The notes under the pieces: model-generated
The model's input: only the letters and a program-made list of their open reading frames with translations
What the model was told of the DNA's origin: nothing
Database searches by the model: none
Source of the DNA: Vallitalea okinawensis
GTDB taxonomy: Bacteria; Bacillota; Clostridia; Lachnospirales; PQDH01
Length of the DNA stretch: 64,000 nt
Direction: 5' to 3'
Assembly: GCF_002964605.1 (NCBI RefSeq)
Contig: NZ_PQDH01000001.1
Location: 620,001-684,000 of the forward strand
In this document: positions 60,492 through 64,000 of the stretch, piece by piece
Layout of the letters: the number at the start of each line of letters is the position of its first letter
Position numbering within the stretch: the stretch's first letter is position 1
Translations under genes and position numbers: made by a program

Positions 60492-62271
60492 ATCTATTCG
60501 AAGACAATTGTTTATTAAAAGACTGTTAACCACCTTAATTCCTCAGTTGGTAACATTGGCATTATTCCTTTTCTTCACCATTAATATTATGCAAACTTAT
60601 ATTGAATCTAGTATTTATAAGAACTCTCATAATATATTAACCCAAACTCAAGAAAACATGGAATTAATCCTCGATGAAATCAACACTATCCAGTTAATCT
60701 ATGATTATGATCCTACAATTTCTTCCGAAATGAAAGCAGCTTTGAATAATCAATTGATATCACTAACAGAGCTGTACCTTCTTGATGTTGCTAATCGATT
60801 CCTTAGTGCATCAGTCAATGCCAAACCCTATATTCACTCTGTCTATATTTATTTCAAAGATGTTGATGATTTCTTTATTGCCTCTAATTCATCCAGTTCT
60901 TTAGCAGTATCCATGAAAGACTATTATGATTTAGATTGGCTTGAATCCTATAGAAAACAGTATAATGCTACAGATATGTGGGTTGAGAAAAGGAATATTA
61001 AGCTTTTTCCTTCTGATCCTGGAATGGAAGTGTTCAGCCTATATCGCCCCCTAATAGATGATGAAGGTATAATTGTATTTAATCTAGATCCTGTTTATGT
61101 TGAAAATCAATTAAAACAATTAGCTACATCAAACCAACAATCCTTACTTGTTTTTGATGCAGATGGACAAATCATCTTTGATAATGGCTTCGATTTTACT
61201 TATGCAGAAGTTGGAGAACTACTTGATTATGATACAGATTTTTTCTCAGCAAAATTGCACAACACACGTTACGTTGTACATAAGATAGATTCTAATAATT
61301 ATGGCTGGCGTTACGTGTCTCTAACTCCTTTTATGGATGTTTATAAAGGACCGATCCACATCATTATCATAGCAATTATTGCTGCAACAATTGCTATTGC
61401 TTTTAGTATTTATATAACTTTGAAGCAAACTAAGGAAAATTATAAATTAATCAATAATATGCTGACTATTATAGAAGCTGCTGAAAACGAAGCTCCCTTA
61501 CCACCACTTACTCCAAAAAATAAGAATGTCTACTCTTACATAAGTGAAAACATTCTTAAGACATTTATTGAACAGAAATATCTTATGACTCAGTTATCAG
61601 AGAAACAGTACAAGTTTAAAACCATGGAACTTCTAGCTCTCCAATCACAAATTAATCCACATTTTCTATACAATACTTTGGAAAATATTTATTGGAAAGT
61701 AATCCATGCAACCAATGGACCTAGTGATACTTCTACCATGTTAGAGAATCTTTCAGATATTTTAAGATACTCCCTTTCTTCACCAGAAGAGAGAGTTACA
61801 TTGAAGCAAGAGCTACATCATACAGAATGCTATATACATTTACTACAAATTCGTTATGAAGATAAGTTCACTTATGATCTTCAAATAGAAGAAAATATCT
61901 TAAACCATAAGGTCATTAAATTATTTTTACAACCCTTTATTGAAAACGCTATTTATCATGGTATAAAGAATAAAGACCACCAATGTCATTTGAGACTTCG
62001 AGCTTTTCAACGAAAAGATCACTTCCATATCCATATTATTGATACAGGTATAGGTTTATCGAAGGATATCCTTATGGATTTAATCTCATCACTTCATGAA
62101 ACCAGACAAAGTTTCCAGCACATTGGTGTTTTCAATACCTATCAACGTCTTAAATTAGTCTATGGAGAAACCTTTAATCTTAGAATCTTAAGTAAAGAAG
62201 GACGTGGTACATGTATTACTTTAAAAATACCAATCCCTCATATAGGCAATAATCAACTTCATATTAACTAA
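60475..62271 (+). CDS. Sensor histidine kinase, YesM/LytS type
   Basis: 598 residues, overlapping the response regulator by 17 bases. Membrane helix near 17-38, Cache-type extracellular sensor (about 40-285), second helix near 292-315, then the His_kinase domain with phospho-acceptor H396 in QINPHFLYNTLENIYW and an HATPase domain (about 480-595; PFIENAIYHGIKN and DTGIGL). It autophosphorylates upon sensing an outside sugar, directly or through the binding protein, and passes phosphate to D57 of its partner. AAAGG lies 8 bases before ATG. Confidence 0.94.
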   Translation: MTIKVKSIRRQLFIKRLLTTLIPQLVTLALFLFFTINIMQTYIESSIYKNSHNILTQTQENMELILDEINTIQLIYDYDPTISSEMKAALNNQLISLTELYLLDVANRFLSASVNAKPYIHSVYIYFKDVDDFFIASNSSSSLAVSMKDYYDLDWLESYRKQYNATDMWVEKRNIKLFPSDPGMEVFSLYRPLIDDEGIIVFNLDPVYVENQLKQLATSNQQSLLVFDADGQIIFDNGFDFTYAEVGELLDYDTDFFSAKLHNTRYVVHKIDSNNYGWRYVSLTPFMDVYKGPIHIIIIAIIAATIAIAFSIYITLKQTKENYKLINNMLTIIEAAENEAPLPPLTPKNKNVYSYISENILKTFIEQKYLMTQLSEKQYKFKTMELLALQSQINPHFLYNTLENIYWKVIHATNGPSDTSTMLENLSDILRYSLSSPEERVTLKQELHHTECYIHLLQIRYEDKFTYDLQIEENILNHKVIKLFLQPFIENAIYHGIKNKDHQCHLRLRAFQRKDHFHIHIIDTGIGLSKDILMDLISSLHETRQSFQHIGVFNTYQRLKLVYGETFNLRILSKEGRGTCITLKIPIPHIGNNQLHIN

Positions 62272-62279
62272 AACAATTA

Positions 62280-62300
62280 ACGAGCCCCTAAGGGGCTCGT
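62280..62300. terminator. Bidirectional terminator
   Basis: ACGAGCCCC-TAA-GGGGCTCGT, 9 perfect pairs followed by CATTACTTTTTC, between the kinase and convergent acetyltransferase genes. Confidence 0.85.
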
Positions 62301-62302
62301 CA

Positions 62303-63184
62303 TTACTTTTTCACCCACCATGTTTCAGCTGGAATGGGATGAAAACCTATATTATAATAAAACTGTTGTGAAGAACCCACATAGGCTCTTTTAGCACCTA
62401 ATTGCCCGCATCGCTTTACAGCTTCTAAAACTGCCGCTTTACCAAGCCCCATCTTTCTATAGTCTGGGTCAGTAGCTACAGGCTCCACAAGGGCGTAATC
62501 AGTACCTTCCCTATACCACATGCCACAATAGGAAACAAATTCACCATTAGGTGCAACCACTGCTACGTTCAGTGAGAGATTAACTCCAGGTCCAGATAGA
62601 CTAATTTCCCGCTCTTTAATTGCTTTCTCTGTAATGGGTGCCTCACCTTCGTGATTAAATCCTCGCCATAATACACGATTATACTTATATAAATCGTATT
62701 CATCTTTTAAACTAACTACTTTATACCCTTCTGGTAGAGTATAAGATGTGTTTTCGTCATGGATATCAATGACTGCATTAGCTTCATAATCTCTTGTGGG
62801 CTTATATCCTTTTAAAGCAGCAACACGCTGAAGCTCTCGATCTTTATTGTTGATTATTACTTTAAGTTCACCTTCTTTTGCAAGGTTTTCTTCCGCATAA
62901 GTCAGCATTTCTTTTTTAAGGTGACTATACTCAGGATCAACTAAGAAATAGGCAGACCCTAAATTATCCTCGTATGTAGCTACCGCAACAATCTTCCCTT
63001 CATCTTCCCAAACACCAATCTTATCTAAAGATTCTTTATCTTGAAAACTAAGTGAAAAAGCCCATTCCCATCGCCCCCATAAGAAGCCATAGGAAACTTG
63101 CTCCTCTTCGTTAATCCGAAGAATAAACTCTTTTACTCTATTATAATCCTCTGTAAAACCTGGTTCACTTGTATAATGTCTCAT
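62303..63184 (-). CDS. GNAT family N-acetyltransferase
   Basis: 293 residues from the second ATG (63184), 6 bases after AGGAGG; the first ATG (63187) is only 3 bases away from it. The C-terminal half (about 165-290) is a GNAT domain with the acetyl-CoA motif DPDYRKMGLGKAAVLEAVKR; the N-terminal half (about 15-130) looks like a second, weaker GNAT-like fold (LVDPEYSHLKKEMLTYAEE). Substrate unknown. Single gene. Confidence 0.88.
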   Translation of the reverse strand: MRHYTSEPGFTEDYNRVKEFILRINEEEQVSYGFLWGRWEWAFSLSFQDKESLDKIGVWEDEGKIVAVATYEDNLGSAYFLVDPEYSHLKKEMLTYAEENLAKEGELKVIINNKDRELQRVAALKGYKPTRDYEANAVIDIHDENTSYTLPEGYKVVSLKDEYDLYKYNRVLWRGFNHEGEAPITEKAIKEREISLSGPGVNLSLNVAVVAPNGEFVSYCGMWYREGTDYALVEPVATDPDYRKMGLGKAAVLEAVKRCGQLGAKRAYVGSSQQFYYNIGFHPIPAETWWVKK

Positions 63185-63429
63185 CATACTCCTCCTATCA
63201 CTTAAGATTCATCGTTATGCTGTAATCTATCCTACTAGTTATTTACAGTATAAAACAATTGTCTCGTAATAAATAGGAAGAGAATTTTTATAATTGTTTT
63301 AGCGTTATCCTCATAACCCTGTTGTTGGAATGATAGCTGATACAGACATGATCCAACTTAATTTATAATATAATATGATAAACCATGTAATGTTAATTGA
63401 ACTTACATGGCTTATATTCTGCTCAGAAT

Positions 63430-64000
63430 CTATATAATAGTCAGCAATCCACTAGCAGGCACATAAACTTGATGTAATCCAGCCTTCCAACTAATCACTT
63501 CTTGATTAACTTCTCTTCCACAGCAATCGTAAATGGTTAGTTTTCCTTTAACATCTACTCCACAGTCAAGGTAGACTTTTTCAGTTAATTTACCATTAAC
63601 GATGACTGTCTCATCTACTAAAGCATTTAACTTAACAACATGGTCAGCATATACACCAATAATATGTTTTTCATTATCCCTAGCTTCTACTACTGGATAC
63701 TGTTGTTCTGGATGATGAGGCATCAACTCACCATCAAGTAAAACATCTTGGTATTTATTGTAGAAATCTAACCAGAAAGCAACCATCTTACGATGTTCAT
63801 CTTTTAACTTCTCAAGCTTCATAGATATTTGAGGAACTCCAAAGATAATATTATTTATCTGTAAAGCCGCACTTTCAACATGATCCTCTTCATTCCACAT
63901 AATCATATCTGCATGTGCTACTGTATTGCCACTAATTAACCGAATATCACAGATACCAGAACGATTGGTTGCAAAATCTGCAGGACAATCTCCTACTCTA
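63430..64000 (-). CDS. GH36 alpha-galactosidase-like protein, C-terminal part (5' end outside window)
   Basis: The frame stays open to the window edge, giving 189 codons plus stop; the ATG at 63906 is internal. Residues upstream of it read RVGDCPADFATN and SGICDIRLISGNTVAHADMI, matching the end of the GH36 TIM barrel, where the acid/base Asp lies in a D-x-x-x-D-type segment and a SG-DIR-L-G-VHSD motif follows. The rest (about 60-189) is the C-terminal beta-sandwich domain. It likely hydrolyses alpha-galactosides inside the cell. The N-terminal part and nucleophile are not visible. Confidence 0.78.
   Translation of the reverse strand, partial: RVGDCPADFATNRSGICDIRLISGNTVAHADMIMWNEEDHVESAALQINNIIFGVPQISMKLEKLKDEHRKMVAFWLDFYNKYQDVLLDGELMPHHPEQQYPVVEARDNEKHIIGVYADHVVKLNALVDETVIVNGKLTEKVYLDCGVDVKGKLTIYDCCGREVNQEVISWKAGLHQVYVPASGLLTII

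Noticed and set aside
1-64000. CRISPR array, insertion sequence or prophage
   Set aside because: No regularly spaced repeats, transposase, or phage structural genes were found on reading both strands.

Overview
The window is a low-GC chromosomal segment of an anaerobic Gram-positive bacterium, most likely class Clostridia. The indications are AGGAGG-type ribosome binding sites with GTG and TTG starts, a T-box leader in front of pheST, a gatCAB operon, [FeFe]-hydrogenase genes under a Rex-like site, and many carbohydrate ABC importers paired with AraC-type regulators. The gene mix fits a Lachnospirales/Vallitalea-like polysaccharide degrader, but the genus cannot be fixed from the sequence alone. 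No phage, insertion sequence, rRNA operon or CRISPR array was seen.

Layout. 1-3.6 kb: end of a uroporphyrinogen-decarboxylase-family gene and a GH2 glycosidase. 3.6-7.5 kb: T-box-controlled pheS-pheT. 7.6-11.9 kb: DegV, an AraC regulator and a divergent GH95 fucosidase. 11.95-12.06 kb: a striking 102-nt palindromic element. 12.1-20.2 kb: tag, MgtC-like protein, LacI regulator, gatCAB, DMT and AEC transporters. 20.4-27.6 kb: MutY with an extra N-terminal Nudix-like domain, a nitroreductase behind a MerR-type promoter, a Gfo/Idh dehydrogenase, a two-gene metal-type permease (DUF318 plus DUF1980) behind a perfect palindrome, and a MATE exporter. 27.8-33.2 kb: a secreted C1A-S41 double protease and a divergent LigA. 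33.3-38.3 kb: a possible short RNA, then a four-gene operon of 2Fe-2S protein, PAS-containing [FeFe] hydrogenase, SpoIIE-type phosphatase and second hydrogenase-like protein.

38.3-48.6 kb holds two related modules around one membrane AraC regulator: PHP hydrolase, two permeases and binding protein on one side, and a paralogous binding protein, a small HAD-like protein and a second PHP hydrolase on the other. 48.9-55 kb: a thiamine-binding protein, then two near-identical tRNA clusters (Trp-Val-Met and Trp-Asp-Val-Met) as direct repeats enclosing a tripartite tricarboxylate transporter operon and its LacI regulator. 55.3-64 kb: a metallo-beta-lactamase-fold protein, a CUT1 sugar importer with a divergent two-component pair, a GNAT acetyltransferase and the 3' end of a GH36 alpha-galactosidase.

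The main theme is uptake and breakdown of plant or host glycans (GH2, GH95, GH36, two CUT1/Lpl-type importers, PHP hydrolases), each set with a local regulator, set among housekeeping genes. The most unusual items are the AUGGAC-loop palindromic element, the double-protease fusion, the hydrogenase-phosphatase operon, the tRNA-flanked transporter segment, the Nudix-MutY-Nudix protein and the paired PHP/Lpl modules. Promoters, operators and terminators were found by eye; no database search was possible.
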